From the NCBI RefSeq assembly GCF_004801415.1, contig NZ_SSNX01000004.1, positions 248,001-312,000 of the forward strand: a DNA stretch of 64,000 bases, read 5' to 3'. The stretch's first letter is position 1; each line of letters begins with the position of its first letter. Below the pieces are notes generated by a model. It searched no databases, had not been told where the DNA came from, and saw only the letters and a program-made list of their open reading frames with translations. Position numbers and translations under genes: made by a program. The stretch comes from Deinococcus sp. KSM4-11. GTDB taxonomy: Bacteria; Deinococcota; Deinococci; Deinococcales; Deinococcaceae. Below, one piece after another: positions 10,194 to 20,351 of the stretch.

Positions 10194-12479
10194 TCAGGCG
10201 TGGTGGGCGCTGAAGCTGCTGCTCAGTTCCGGCAGGGGCGTGATCTCCGGCGGCTGTGCGTGGCCGATCCAGTAGCCCTGCAAGGCGTCCACCCCCAGGT
10301 TCTGGAGCAGCTGCGCCTGCATGGAGGTCTCCACGCCCTCGGCCACCACGCGCAGCGCCAGGGCCTGTCCCAGCGCCACGATCGCCTGAACCACGGTGTA
10401 CGCCGCCTGCGCCTGCGCACTGCCGGGCCCGCCGACCCCCAGTTCGTGCGTGAAGGCCCGGTCAATCTTCAGGGTCGTGATCGGCAGCCGCAGCAGCGCC
10501 GACAGGGACGACTGCCCCACCCCGAAGTCGTCGATGGCCACGTGAACGCCCAGGTCGAGCAGGGCGCGCAACGTCTCGCGGGCCTGAACCTCGTTCTCGA
10601 CCAGCAGCCGCTCGGTGACCTCCAGCTCCAGCGCCTGCGGCCGCACGCCGTGGCGGGACAGGGACGCCTTCAGGCCCGGCAGGAAGTCCGCGCGCACCAG
10701 ATGCGGCGGGCTGATGTTCACCGCCACCTGCCGGTCCGGGAACTGTGGCAGCCACAGCGCCAGCTGCCGGCACGCCTCGTCGATGACCCAGTTGTCCAGC
10801 GCGACCATCAGTCCGGCCGTCTCCGCGATGGGCACGAACTCACCCGGCGACACCGGCCCGAGTTCCGGATCGGTCCAGCGCAGCAGCGCCTCGAACCGCC
10901 GCTGCTGGCCGTCCTGATCGCGCTGCGGCTGGTAGTGCAGACTCAGTTCGTCGCGCTCCAGCACGCCGCGCAGGCGCGTCTCGATCAGGATCCGGCGGGC
11001 CGCGAGCTGGTCGTGCACGCCCGGCGTATACAGGCTCAGGGCGTTCTTGCCGGTGCGTTTGACCTCGTACATCGCCTGATCCGCCCATCTGAGCAGCGCG
11101 GCCGGGTCACGTTCCTGCGGTGTGGAGAGCGCGCCCCCGACCGACGCCGTGATCTGGAGGCGTTGCCCGGACAGGGTCACGGATTCCCGCAGGGCCAGCA
11201 CCACCCGCTCGCACAGGGCCTGCAGGGTGGCCGTGGTGGCCGGCGCGAGCACGACCACGAACTCGTCCCCACCCAGCCGGATGCAGGGATGCCCCGTTCC
11301 TGCCGCCTGGCACAGCCTCCGCGCGACCTCCTGCAGGAACTGGTCGCCCACGCGGTGCCCCAGGGCGTCGTTCACGAACTTGAAGTCATCCAGATCCACG
11401 AACAGCAGCCCGACCTCGTCGTCGCCGGCCAGCGCGCCGCGCAGGATCGCGTCGAGCTGCACGCGGTTTCCCAGCCCGGTCAGGGGATCGTGGTGGGCCT
11501 GGTGGTGCAGCAGCGCCCGTTGATCCTGGATTTCCCCCAGCGCCAGGGTCTGCCGCGCCGCGACCAGCAGCGCTACCACGAAGGTCGCCGTGAGGGCTCC
11601 CAGACCCTCCAGCGTGTCCCGTTCGCTCAGGCAGATCAGCAGCGCGAAACTGCCCAGCAGCGCCACGTACGGAGCGAGGCGGGTGTGCATGCTCAGGAGG
11701 CGCGCGTCGGTTCGTGTGCGGTCTGGGCGGTGTGCCGCCTGCCACGCCGCGCCAGCGAACACCAGCGCGGCCAGCGGCCACAGCGCGTCTGGCCAGTCGG
11801 TGCCGGTATACGTGCCCTGCGCGCTCATGACCGAGAAGCCCAGATCCGCCGCCAGAAACACCAGGATTCCCAGGGCCAGCAGCCACGTCCCGCCGGGCGC
11901 GCCCTCGCGGCTGCGCCAGCCCTGCGCGAGCAGCAGGCCCAGCACCAGCAGATCGGCCAGCGGATACGTACTGGACACCACGCTGGGGAGCATGTCGATC
12001 CCCGGTTGCAGCAGCGCTGGAGCGACCTGGAAGTACCACACGTACCCGCCCAGACTCACCATCAGGGCCGCGACATCCAGTTTGGCGGCCATGCCCGGCA
12101 GGGACGGCCAGCGCCGCTCGAAGCGCAGCAGGGCCAGCAGGAAGCAGGTGGGCAGCGCCAGGAACAGCGGATCGACCGGCGACGGCACGGGCAGCGGCTG
12201 GGGCAGCAGGGTGAACAGCCACTGTCCCGCCCCCCACAGCAGCGTGCCGAGCCCCACGAGTCGCCACGCGCGAACCTCCACGGTGCGCGAGGCCAGCGCC
12301 ACGATCAGGGCGCCGCTCCCCACGAACACGGGTACCTCCAGCAGGCCGGTTGGAATGGCTCCCAGGACGGACGGCCCCAGTCCCAGCAGCTGCGCGAGCT
12401 GCAGGGCACACAGAGCGCCGAGTCCCAGCAGGGCCAGCAGCGGGCTGGGCAGACGAACAGATCGGGCGGGAGTCCTCAT
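10194..12479 (-). CDS. Membrane GGDEF-EAL cyclic di-GMP protein
   Basis: The N-terminal 280 residues hold a run of about nine hydrophobic segments and act as an undefined membrane sensor. A GGDEF domain follows (intact GGDEF near residue 402), which makes cyclic di-GMP from GTP. The last part is an EAL domain that hydrolyses it (EALLRW near 530, [19 protein letters not shown] in place of DDFGTG, and [10 protein letters not shown]). Both catalytic motifs look intact, so the protein may have either or both activities. The ATG at 12479 lies 7 nt after TAGCCT (leaderless pattern). An HD-GYP gene lies two genes downstream. Confidence 0.93.
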   Translation of the reverse strand: MRTPARSVRLPSPLLALLGLGALCALQLAQLLGLGPSVLGAIPTGLLEVPVFVGSGALIVALASRTVEVRAWRLVGLGTLLWGAGQWLFTLLPQPLPVPSPVDPLFLALPTCFLLALLRFERRWPSLPGMAAKLDVAALMVSLGGYVWYFQVAPALLQPGIDMLPSVVSSTYPLADLLVLGLLLAQGWRSREGAPGGTWLLALGILVFLAADLGFSVMSAQGTYTGTDWPDALWPLAALVFAGAAWQAAHRPDRTRTDARLLSMHTRLAPYVALLGSFALLICLSERDTLEGLGALTATFVVALLVAARQTLALGEIQDQRALLHHQAHHDPLTGLGNRVQLDAILRGALAGDDEVGLLFVDLDDFKFVNDALGHRVGDQFLQEVARRLCQAAGTGHPCIRLGGDEFVVVLAPATTATLQALCERVVLALRESVTLSGQRLQITASVGGALSTPQERDPAALLRWADQAMYEVKRTGKNALSLYTPGVHDQLAARRILIETRLRGVLERDELSLHYQPQRDQDGQQRRFEALLRWTDPELGPVSPGEFVPIAETAGLMVALDNWVIDEACRQLALWLPQFPDRQVAVNISPPHLVRADFLPGLKASLSRHGVRPQALELEVTERLLVENEVQARETLRALLDLGVHVAIDDFGVGQSSLSALLRLPITTLKIDRAFTHELGVGGPGSAQAQAAYTVVQAIVALGQALALRVVAEGVETSMQAQLLQNLGVDALQGYWIGHAQPPEITPLPELSSSFSAHHA

Positions 12480-12486
12480 CGCCCTC

Positions 12487-12492
12487 AGGCTA
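12487..12492 (-). promoter_or_regulatory. Leaderless -10 box of GGDEF-EAL gene
   Basis: TAGCCT on the minus strand ends 7 nt before the ATG at 12479, and no Shine-Dalgarno sequence is closer. Confidence 0.5.
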
Positions 12493-12534
12493 AGCAGGAG
12501 GTTCTGAGTAATTTCTTACGTTCCAGACGCACAA

Positions 12535-12567
12535 ATCCCCCCACTGGTACCGCCCGGCGGGGGGGAT
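12535..12567 (-). terminator. Terminator of the antiporter gene
   Basis: On the minus strand an 8-bp ATCCCCCC/GGGGGGAT stem with a wide loop is followed by TTTG. It lies about 100 bases past the antiporter stop codon and before the GGDEF-EAL start. Confidence 0.6.
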
Positions 12568-12667
12568 CTTGTCGAAGCCAGACGTGCCTGCCGGGTCAGT
12601 AGGAGGCATGGGGAGTGATATTCACTTGCCAGTCCGGCATTGTTCTCCCGCTCTGCCTCGTTCCTTG

Positions 12668-14128
<1,461 letters not shown>

Positions 14129-14256
14129 GAGGTCATGGTGGCACGCGCCCAGACGTAGAAAACAGGGCGGGTACCCTCCAGGCACACCGGCGGCCTGAAC
14201 ATGAACGCAACTTAAACATCCGCCATCACGCGGAGGGTCAAGCGATCCCGATCTGC

Positions 14257-14262
14257 TACCTT
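14257..14262 (+). promoter_or_regulatory. -10 box of the pheS leader transcript
   Basis: TACCTT ends 7 nt before an ATG at 14270, the same geometry as other leaderless starts in this window. It would place the transcript start at the first base of a 19-codon leader frame. Confidence 0.45.
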
Positions 14263-14269
14263 GATCTGC

Positions 14270-14329
14270 ATGACGCCCCGATCCGGTACACTTTCGCCGT
14301 TTCCCCGCTCCGGGGTTCCGCTCGCCTGA
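14270..14329 (+). CDS. Putative 19-residue leader peptide of pheST
   Basis: The short frame encodes MTPRSGTLSPFPRSGVPLA. It begins exactly 7 nt after a TANNNT box and ends inside the first hairpins of the pheS leader. It carries only one Phe codon (TTT), unlike the Phe-rich pheM leader of enteric bacteria, so control by ribosome stalling at Phe codons is not obvious. Translation is inferred from position only. Confidence 0.3.
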   Translation: MTPRSGTLSPFPRSGVPLA

Positions 14330-14375
14330 TACAGGCGCAGCGCGTCACCCCGCCCACGCCAGGGCGGGGTTTTTT
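14303..14375 (+). promoter_or_regulatory. pheS leader attenuator with intrinsic terminator
   Basis: Three hairpins follow each other: CCCCG-CTC-CGGGG (14303-14315), CGCCTG-ATA-CAGGCG (14323-14337) and a terminator ACCCCGCCC/GGGCGGGGT with six T (14347-14375). The arm CGGGGT at 14311 is complementary to ACCCCG at 14347, so an alternative antiterminator pairing is possible. The flanking genes diverge from this region, so a plus-strand terminator here can only stop transcripts heading into pheS. I therefore read it as an attenuator. Confidence 0.65.
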
Positions 14376-14406
14376 CATGACCAGTTGTTCACGACCAGGA
14401 GACCGT

Positions 14407-15441
14407 ATGACCGACACCCCCATGCCGCACGAAGCCATTCCCGAGATCCACGCCGCCCAGACCCTTGACGACCTCCAGGCCGTCAAGACCCGATACGTCG
14501 GCAAGAGTGGCAGCGTGACCCGCGAACTCGGCGCCCTGGGCAAACTCCCTCCGGAGGAACGCAAGGCGCGCGGCGCGGAGATCAACGCCATCCGGCAGGC
14601 CATCCAGACCGCCCTCGACGAACGCGAGGCCACCCTGAAACGTGCCGCCCTCGACGCCAAACTCGCTAGTGAGGCCATCGACGTCACCCTGCCCGGCCTT
14701 CCGCTCCCCGCCGGCGGGCTGCACCCCATCAACCGCGTGTACGACGACCTTACCGCCATCTACGAACGCATGGGGTACACCGTCGTCGAAGGCCCCGAAG
14801 TCGAGGACGAACACCACAACTTCGAGGCCCTGAACGTCCCGTGGTACCACCCCGCCCGCGACCTCCAGGACACCTTCTGGCTCGAAGACGGCCGCCTGCT
14901 GCGCACCCACACCAGCCCCATGCAGGTGCGCTACATGGTCGACCACGAACCACCCCTGAAGATCGTCGCACGCGGGAAGGTCTACCGCTACGAGGCCACC
15001 GACGCCACCCACGAGGCCATGTTCCACCAGCTCGAAGGCCTCGTCGTCGGCGACAACATCAGCATGGCCGACCTCAAAGGCACCATTGCCGAGATGGCAC
15101 GCGGCCTGTACGGCGCCACCGCCAAAGTCCGCTTCCAGCCCAGCTACTACCCCTTCACCGAACCCGGTGCCGACTTCGCCGTGTACTGGGACAACCCGCG
15201 CGGCGAGAGCAAATGGCTGGAGCTGGGCGGCTGCGGCATGGTGCATCCGAACGTCTTCCGCGCCGTGGACGACCTGCGCGAGGCGGCGGGCAAGGCGCGC
15301 GTCTACGAGGGCAAGACCGGTTTTGCCTTCGGCCTAGGGCCAGAGCGGATTGCCATGCTCAAGTACAAGATTCCCGACATCCGCTACTTCTACGCCAACG
15401 ATCCGAGGGTGATCGGGCAGTTCCGGGGGGAATTGGGGTAA
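14407..15441 (+). CDS. pheS: Phenylalanyl-tRNA synthetase alpha subunit
   Basis: PheS and PheT form the alpha2beta2 enzyme that charges tRNA-Phe. The protein (344 residues) has the N-terminal coiled-coil arm (about 15-85) and the class II catalytic core with motif 2 (KIVARGKVYRYEATDATHE) and motif 3 (FAFGLGPERIAMLKY). The ATG at 14407 has AGGAG 5 nt upstream; a frame opening at 14377 has no such signal and sits against the terminator T run. An attenuator-like leader precedes it. pheT is on the same strand but separated by a HEPN-like gene remnant and a Nudix gene. Confidence 0.97.
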   Translation: MTDTPMPHEAIPEIHAAQTLDDLQAVKTRYVGKSGSVTRELGALGKLPPEERKARGAEINAIRQAIQTALDEREATLKRAALDAKLASEAIDVTLPGLPLPAGGLHPINRVYDDLTAIYERMGYTVVEGPEVEDEHHNFEALNVPWYHPARDLQDTFWLEDGRLLRTHTSPMQVRYMVDHEPPLKIVARGKVYRYEATDATHEAMFHQLEGLVVGDNISMADLKGTIAEMARGLYGATAKVRFQPSYYPFTEPGADFAVYWDNPRGESKWLELGGCGMVHPNVFRAVDDLREAAGKARVYEGKTGFAFGLGPERIAMLKYKIPDIRYFYANDPRVIGQFRGELG

Positions 15442-15447
15442 GTGGGA

Positions 15448-16062
15448 ATGACTTGGGAGGAGATGGACAAAAGGTTGGCCAGCTACAAGCCTGAACTTGC
15501 AATAATTGGAGTTCCTAATGATTCATTAGAATCACTGGCTACTTAAATAAGGGACGAGGTTTTTGCGATTGATTCGCTTGTGCTGTCTAACAAATTTCCC
15601 GCGTATTATCCAGATGCTGAATCTGTGTACGGCGAGCTTGCCCATATATTGACATTTGCTGAAAGGTATTTCGTCGAAATATATAGCGACGATTCAATGA
15701 ATCACGCTGCGGTGCTGTCTGCTAATTACCTGTATTTTGTCTATACTCAGGATTCATACCTGAAAGCTATTGTTTCGGCTTCGCCCAGGCATGGGCCGAG
15801 TAAAGCAGTCTCTAAGTTTCTTACGACGGGTGAAGTGTGGGGTTTCAGGAATGCCTTTGCGCATGGACAATGGCGCTACGTAGGCAGTGGAAGACATCCA
15901 GATATTGAATATCGTGAGGACGGAAAAAAGGAAGGCAGAATTTTGATACTTACTCCAGAAAAGCTTCAACTATGGCATTGGCTCTCTAGAACTGTACTGG
16001 GCCTTTGGGCAGCGCGTATAGCGTATTTGAGGCAGCCTATTCAGCACCCAGGCCACTCATGA
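15448..16062 (+). pseudogene. AT-rich HEPN-like gene broken by an in-frame TAA
   Basis: One reading frame runs from ATG 15448 (MTWEEMDKRLASYKPELAII) to the TGA at 16062 with a single stop, TAA at 15544-15546. The part after the stop can be read from GTG 15580 as 160 residues. It contains RNAFAHGQW, with R and H four residues apart (R90 and H95 from that GTG), which matches the R-x4-6-H ribonuclease motif of HEPN domains. Base composition is near 45% GC against well over 60% in pheS and pheT, so it was probably acquired by transfer. Its end overlaps the Nudix start (ATGA). It may be a dead gene, a gene expressed from the internal GTG, or one rescued by readthrough. No exact family is recognised. 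Confidence 0.6.
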
Positions 16063-16499
16063 GCCTCCGTCCCCGCGCCGTCGGCATTCTTCTCAATGAC
16101 CAGTCCGAGGTTCTGCTCATGCTGCGGCGCAAGCAGGGGCGCGAATACGCCACGTTGCCGGGCGGCGGCATCGAAGGCGAAGAGACGCCCGCCGAAGCCT
16201 GCGTCCGCGAACTGTTGGAAGAAGTGAACCTCTTCGTGGAGGTCGGGCCACTGGTGTACCGCCACCAGGGTCTGGGCAACGACGAGTTTTACTTTCAGGT
16301 GAACCACGTGTCGGGCGAGATGCGCCTCGGTGACGGGCCGGAAGCCATCCGGAGCAGTGAGGAGAACTGGTACTCACCCCAGTGGATCAGCGTAGACCGT
16401 CTGGACGAGGTCAACCTCGTGCCCCCTGAACTCCGGGACGTGGTACGAGAACTGGCGGAAGGCCGCTTCCCGACCGTATCGCAGAGGTATACACAATGA
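16059..16499 (+). CDS. Nudix hydrolase
   Basis: The protein (146 residues) is a single Nudix domain with a complete box: GGGIEGEETPAEACVRELLEEV. Nudix enzymes hydrolyse nucleoside diphosphates linked to another group; the substrate is not evident. The ATG at 16059 (MSLRPRAVGILL) overlaps the stop of the HEPN-like gene by ATGA, and its own stop overlaps the pheT start in the same way, so all three are probably translated from one message. Base composition is near that of the host genes, unlike its upstream neighbour. Confidence 0.9.
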   Translation: MSLRPRAVGILLNDQSEVLLMLRRKQGREYATLPGGGIEGEETPAEACVRELLEEVNLFVEVGPLVYRHQGLGNDEFYFQVNHVSGEMRLGDGPEAIRSSEENWYSPQWISVDRLDEVNLVPPELRDVVRELAEGRFPTVSQRYTQ

Positions 16500-18979
16500 A
16501 AATCCCATACTCCTGGCTCAAAGAACTCGTTCCGAACCTCCCGCCCCTCTCGGAGCTGGAACCGACCTTCGCGCACCTGGGCCTGCCGCTGGAGGGCGTA
16601 GACGAGGTGGCCGCGCCACCGAGGGGTGTGCTGCTGGTCGCGGTGACGCGTGCTGAACCCATCGAGGGCACGCAGCTCACGAAGCTGACGCTGGATACCG
16701 GTTCGAACGGAGAACAGGTCATTGCCAGCGGAGCGCCGAACGCGGTGGGCCTGCCGGTGGGGACGATGGTGGCGCTCGTGTCGCCGGGCACGGAACTGGG
16801 GGGTATGACCTACGGCGTGCGGGCCATGCAGGGCGTGGAGTCGTGGGGGATGGCGGCCAGCGCGAAGGAACTGGGCCTGGGCGAGGGCGCGGCGGGGCTG
16901 ATGCTGTTCCCCGCGAGCACGGCAACGCCGGGAACGCCGATGCGAGAACTGTGGCCGGACGACCACGTGCTCGATGTGGAGGTCACGCCGAACCGTGCGG
17001 ACGTCCTGAGTGCGCTGGGCCTGGCGCGGGACCTGGCGGCCTTCCTGAAGCTGGTGTTGGTAGAACCGCCGGCTGGCCCGGCGGCGAGCGGGCCGGGGGA
17101 AATCAAGGTCACCCTCCCGCCGAAGGGCCTGACGCTAGAGCGTGATCCGTCCAGAAAGCTGCGCTTCGGCTGTGACCACTTCGCGGCGCGCACCGTGAGC
17201 GGCCTGACCAACGGCCCGGCGCCCCTGTGGATGCAGCGCCGCGTGACGCTGGCCGGAATGCGTCCGATTGACCTGATCGTGGACACCAGCAATTACGTGA
17301 TGCTGGAACTTGGGCAGCCGACGGCGCTGTACGACCGGCGGGATGTGGCGGACGACCAGATCTTGGTGGCCTTCGGGCAGCGGCAGGGCGAGGTCGTGAA
17401 GGATCTGATGGGGGGCGTGCACACGGTCGGCGCAGAAGACCTGCTGATCCTGGGTGGCGACCAGCCAGAGATTTCCAGCGTGGCTGAGGCCTTCGCGGCG
17501 GCGGGGCAGCCGAAGGCGGGCGACACCGTGCTGGGCATCGCCGGTATCATGGGCGGCGACCACGGGCACGTGCGGGCCGACACGACGGCTGTGGTGATCG
17601 AGTCCGCGCACTTCGATCCCGTCCTGCTGCGCCGCACGAGCACCCGGCTGGGACTGAAGACGGACGCTGTGTACCGCTACGAGCGTGGCGTCGATCCCCT
17701 CCTCGCGCCAAAGGCGGCGGATCGGGTAGCGGCCCTGCTCGCCGAGGCCGGGCACGGCACCATCCATCCCGGCGCGACCGTCGTGGGCGAACCGGAGGTG
17801 CCCGGCACCATCGACACGACCGGCGATCAGATCCGCGCGCTGCTCGGCATGCACGTGGACACCGCCGAGATGCGCGACATCCTGACGCGTCTGGGCTGCA
17901 CGGTCACGGGCGACGGCGACACGCTGCACGTCACGCCGCCGTCGTGGCGGGTGGACATGACCATCTGGCAGGATCTGGCCGAGGAGGTCGCGCGCCTGCA
18001 TGGCTACGCGGAACTGCCGGAGTCTCTGCCCACGCTGCGCGTGCATCCCAGCAACATCGGTGCGGAACGCGAGGGCGTGGAACGCGCCACGCTGCGGCGC
18101 ACGCTGGCCGGTCTGGGCTTCCAGGAGGTCGTGACCTATACCTTCACCAGCGACGAGGAAGCCGCCAGGGCCCGCACGGAGACGCCCACCGCCCGGCTGC
18201 GCAACCCGATGACCGCCGACCGCACCGGCCTGCGAACCGCGCTGTACCCGTCGCTGCTCAGGGCCGCGCAGGCGCACGCCAGGGGCGACCGTGTGCTGAT
18301 CTTCGAGATGGGCCGCATCTTCCCGCAGAGCGGCGAGGCCGAACGCCTGGGCCTGCTGCTGCGCGGCGCGCTGGCCCCCAGCCCCAGCGCGCAACAGCCG
18401 GGCGTGGCCGGAGACTTCCGCGCCTTCAAGGGCCTTGTCGAGTCGCTGGCCGCCACTCTTGGCGCGGGCTTCGAACTCCGGCAATTGCGAGCCGACCGTG
18501 CGGATGGCAAGGGCGTGCCGGCCGCCCTGCACCCCGGCATTGCGGGCGAGGTCGTGTGGAACGGCGAGGTCATCGGCTGGATGGGTTCCCTGCATCCCGA
18601 GATCGCGCAGGAATTCGGCCTGAAGGGCGATACCTACGTGCTGGACGTGGCTCTGCCGCTGCCGGGCCGCGCGTGGGCATTCCGCGACCCCAGCCGCGCC
18701 CCCGCTGCGTGGCGGGATCTGGCCGTCGTGACCCCGCAGACCGTCAGTTACGGCGAGGTCGCCGCCCTGCTGCGCGAGGAAGGCGGCGAGATGCTGGAGT
18801 CCGTGGAACCCTTCGACGTGTATACCGGCGAGCAGATCGGCGAGGGCCAGCGCTCCGTGGCGGTGCACCTCGTGTTCCGCACGGCGAAGACCCTCACCGA
18901 CGAGGAAGTCGATCCGGTGATGGACAGGGTGATGGCCGCCGTGCGGGCGCAGGGATGGGGGATTCGGGAGAAGGCGTGA
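16496..18979 (+). CDS. pheT: Phenylalanyl-tRNA synthetase beta subunit
   Basis: PheT (827 residues) pairs with PheS. Visible parts in order are the N-terminal MKIPYSWLKELVP segment, the tRNA-binding OB domain (about 40-150), the B3/B4 domain that edits Tyr-tRNA-Phe (about 210-390), the B5 domain, the class II core-like region and a C-terminal anticodon-binding FDX domain (RAPAAWRDLAVV and EQIGEGQRSVAVHLVFR). Length is normal. Its ATG overlaps the Nudix stop by 4 bases and its stop overlaps the next GTG start. Confidence 0.97.
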   Translation: MKIPYSWLKELVPNLPPLSELEPTFAHLGLPLEGVDEVAAPPRGVLLVAVTRAEPIEGTQLTKLTLDTGSNGEQVIASGAPNAVGLPVGTMVALVSPGTELGGMTYGVRAMQGVESWGMAASAKELGLGEGAAGLMLFPASTATPGTPMRELWPDDHVLDVEVTPNRADVLSALGLARDLAAFLKLVLVEPPAGPAASGPGEIKVTLPPKGLTLERDPSRKLRFGCDHFAARTVSGLTNGPAPLWMQRRVTLAGMRPIDLIVDTSNYVMLELGQPTALYDRRDVADDQILVAFGQRQGEVVKDLMGGVHTVGAEDLLILGGDQPEISSVAEAFAAAGQPKAGDTVLGIAGIMGGDHGHVRADTTAVVIESAHFDPVLLRRTSTRLGLKTDAVYRYERGVDPLLAPKAADRVAALLAEAGHGTIHPGATVVGEPEVPGTIDTTGDQIRALLGMHVDTAEMRDILTRLGCTVTGDGDTLHVTPPSWRVDMTIWQDLAEEVARLHGYAELPESLPTLRVHPSNIGAEREGVERATLRRTLAGLGFQEVVTYTFTSDEEAARARTETPTARLRNPMTADRTGLRTALYPSLLRAAQAHARGDRVLIFEMGRIFPQSGEAERLGLLLRGALAPSPSAQQPGVAGDFRAFKGLVESLAATLGAGFELRQLRADRADGKGVPAALHPGIAGEVVWNGEVIGWMGSLHPEIAQEFGLKGDTYVLDVALPLPGRAWAFRDPSRAPAAWRDLAVVTPQTVSYGEVAALLREEGGEMLESVEPFDVYTGEQIGEGQRSVAVHLVFRTAKTLTDEEVDPVMDRVMAAVRAQGWGIREKA

Positions 18980-19350
18980 AGCGCGTCATGGACTACACTC
19001 GGCTGTTTCCCAATCACGTTCAGGACGTGATCGGGTCTGATGTGGTCGATGTGGTAGGAAGCGCTGTGGGATGGGTTCAGGCCGTGTTGCTGGACGACAC
19101 CACGCAGCAGAAGATCCGTTTTCTGGACGTCGCGACGCCGGACTCGCGCTTCGTGCCCGTGGATCTCCTCGCGTCCGTCGAGGACGGCGAGATCTCCGTG
19201 AACGCGAGCACCCGGCTGATCCAGACGGCACCCACGGTCGCTCCGGACGCGAACCTGCCCGAGTAGGCAGCCCTGTACCGGCATTACGGTCTGGTGCCTC
19301 ACTGGGAGGCGGACAACATCTTCCCTGACTACCCGCAGGATCAGGACTGA
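18976..19350 (+). pseudogene. PRC-barrel protein interrupted by an in-frame TAG
   Basis: The frame starts at GTG 18976, overlapping the pheT stop (GTGA) with GGGAG 5 nt upstream. It encodes a PRC-barrel-like segment (VIGSDVVDVVGSAVGWVQAV, then FVPVDLLASVEDGEI) and meets TAG at 19264. The same frame continues to TGA at 19348 with LYRHYGLVPHWEADN, which resembles the C-terminal tail of longer PRC-barrel proteins. The piece before the stop (96 residues) may still work, because the barrel is nearly complete. PRC barrels are small beta domains found in reaction-centre H chains and RimM. The end overlaps the convergent tandem Nudix gene by 10 bases. Confidence 0.6.
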
Positions 19351-20321
19351 GCGTTCCGCCACACGCGCAGGTTTGCCCGGATCAGCTCGCCGCTCAGTTC
19401 CTCGTCGTCCGGCAGTTCGTCGGCGTGGAACCAGCCGACACCAGGCACCTCGCCGTCCTGCGGGGTGAGGTCGCCGGTCACGCCGTGCGCGCGGTACAGC
19501 ACCGACACGTTGTCCACGACGTCGCCGTTCGGGTAGGTGAAGCGGTAGTCAGGGCCAGCAAACATCTCCAGCGGCTCCAAGCGCGCGGCCTTCAAGCCAG
19601 TCTCCTCGAACAGTTCGCGGGCGGCGCACAGCTCGAAGCTCTCGCCGGGCTCCAGGCCCCCACCCGGCAGCGCCCATAGCCCCGTGGCGCCGTGCCGGAG
19701 CAGCAGCAGCCGATCCTGATCATCGGTCACGAGGACGTTCGCGCCCGGAGAAAACAGCGGGCGGGAGCCGATCAGCTTTCGCAGATCCATCAGGTGATTG
19801 CCAATCGGTGGCGGAGGTGGAGTCGGCACCAGCGGCAGGGGTGGCAGGCCCACGCGGGCGCGCAGGATGTTCATGCTTGTGCGGTTGGCGTTGCTGCTCA
19901 GTGGTGGCACGTTGTCGAGCGGCCACCAGCGAAGTTCCAGCGTTTCGCCGCTGTCGTCGGGCGCCGCCTGTGCCAGGGCAGAGGCGGGAAGATGCCCCTG
20001 GGCCCGCAGGCCGACGACGTAGATTTCATGGCCGTTCGGATACCGTCCGTGGAGTTCCGGACCGTCCTGGAGGCCGTCTGGCAGCGGAATGAGGGCCAGG
20101 TCGGGACAGCTCAGTCCGGTTTCTTCCAGCAGTTCACGGTGCGCGCCGGTCAGGAAGTCCTCGCCGGGTTCCAGGGCGCCGCCCGGTTCGCTCCACAGAC
20201 CGTCGTCGCCCCGGCGTTGCAGCAGCACCCGCCCGGACTCGTCGTGGATGAACACGCCCACCGAGACGGCCAGCAGCGGCGCATTTCCCCAGACCTTGCG
20301 GAGTTCCATCAGCGACGACAT
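19341..20321 (-). CDS. Tandem two-domain Nudix protein
   Basis: The 326-residue protein carries two Nudix domains in a row, joined by a proline-rich linker (VPTPPPPPIG, about 170-180). Both Nudix boxes are complete: GGALEPGEDFLTGAHRELLEE in the first half and GGGLEPGESFELCAARELFEE in the second. Each half opens with a similar MELRKV / MDLRKLIG segment, which points to internal duplication. Substrates are not known. The ATG at 20321 lies 6 nt after TAGTGT, a leaderless arrangement, and a divergent leaderless promoter serves the ComB-like gene 30 bases away. Confidence 0.88.
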   Translation of the reverse strand: MSSLMELRKVWGNAPLLAVSVGVFIHDESGRVLLQRRGDDGLWSEPGGALEPGEDFLTGAHRELLEETGLSCPDLALIPLPDGLQDGPELHGRYPNGHEIYVVGLRAQGHLPASALAQAAPDDSGETLELRWWPLDNVPPLSSNANRTSMNILRARVGLPPLPLVPTPPPPPIGNHLMDLRKLIGSRPLFSPGANVLVTDDQDRLLLLRHGATGLWALPGGGLEPGESFELCAARELFEETGLKAARLEPLEMFAGPDYRFTYPNGDVVDNVSVLYRAHGVTGDLTPQDGEVPGVGWFHADELPDDEELSGELIRANLRVWRNAQS

Positions 20322-20351
20322 GGCTGCACACTAGCGGCTACGCTGCGGGAG
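20315..20351. promoter_or_regulatory. Divergent, nearly back-to-back leaderless promoters
   Basis: Rightward, ACGACA (20315-20320), an 18-nt spacer and TACGCT (20339-20344) place the transcript start near ATG 20352, 7 nt on. Leftward, TAGTGT (20328-20333, minus strand) ends 6 nt before ATG 20321. Only 30 bases separate the two start codons, so the -35 regions must lie in or next to the opposite gene. Confidence 0.5.

Noticed and set aside
8851..10275. 474-codon plus-strand frame opposite glyA
   Set aside because: It is an antisense shadow; glyA is certain.
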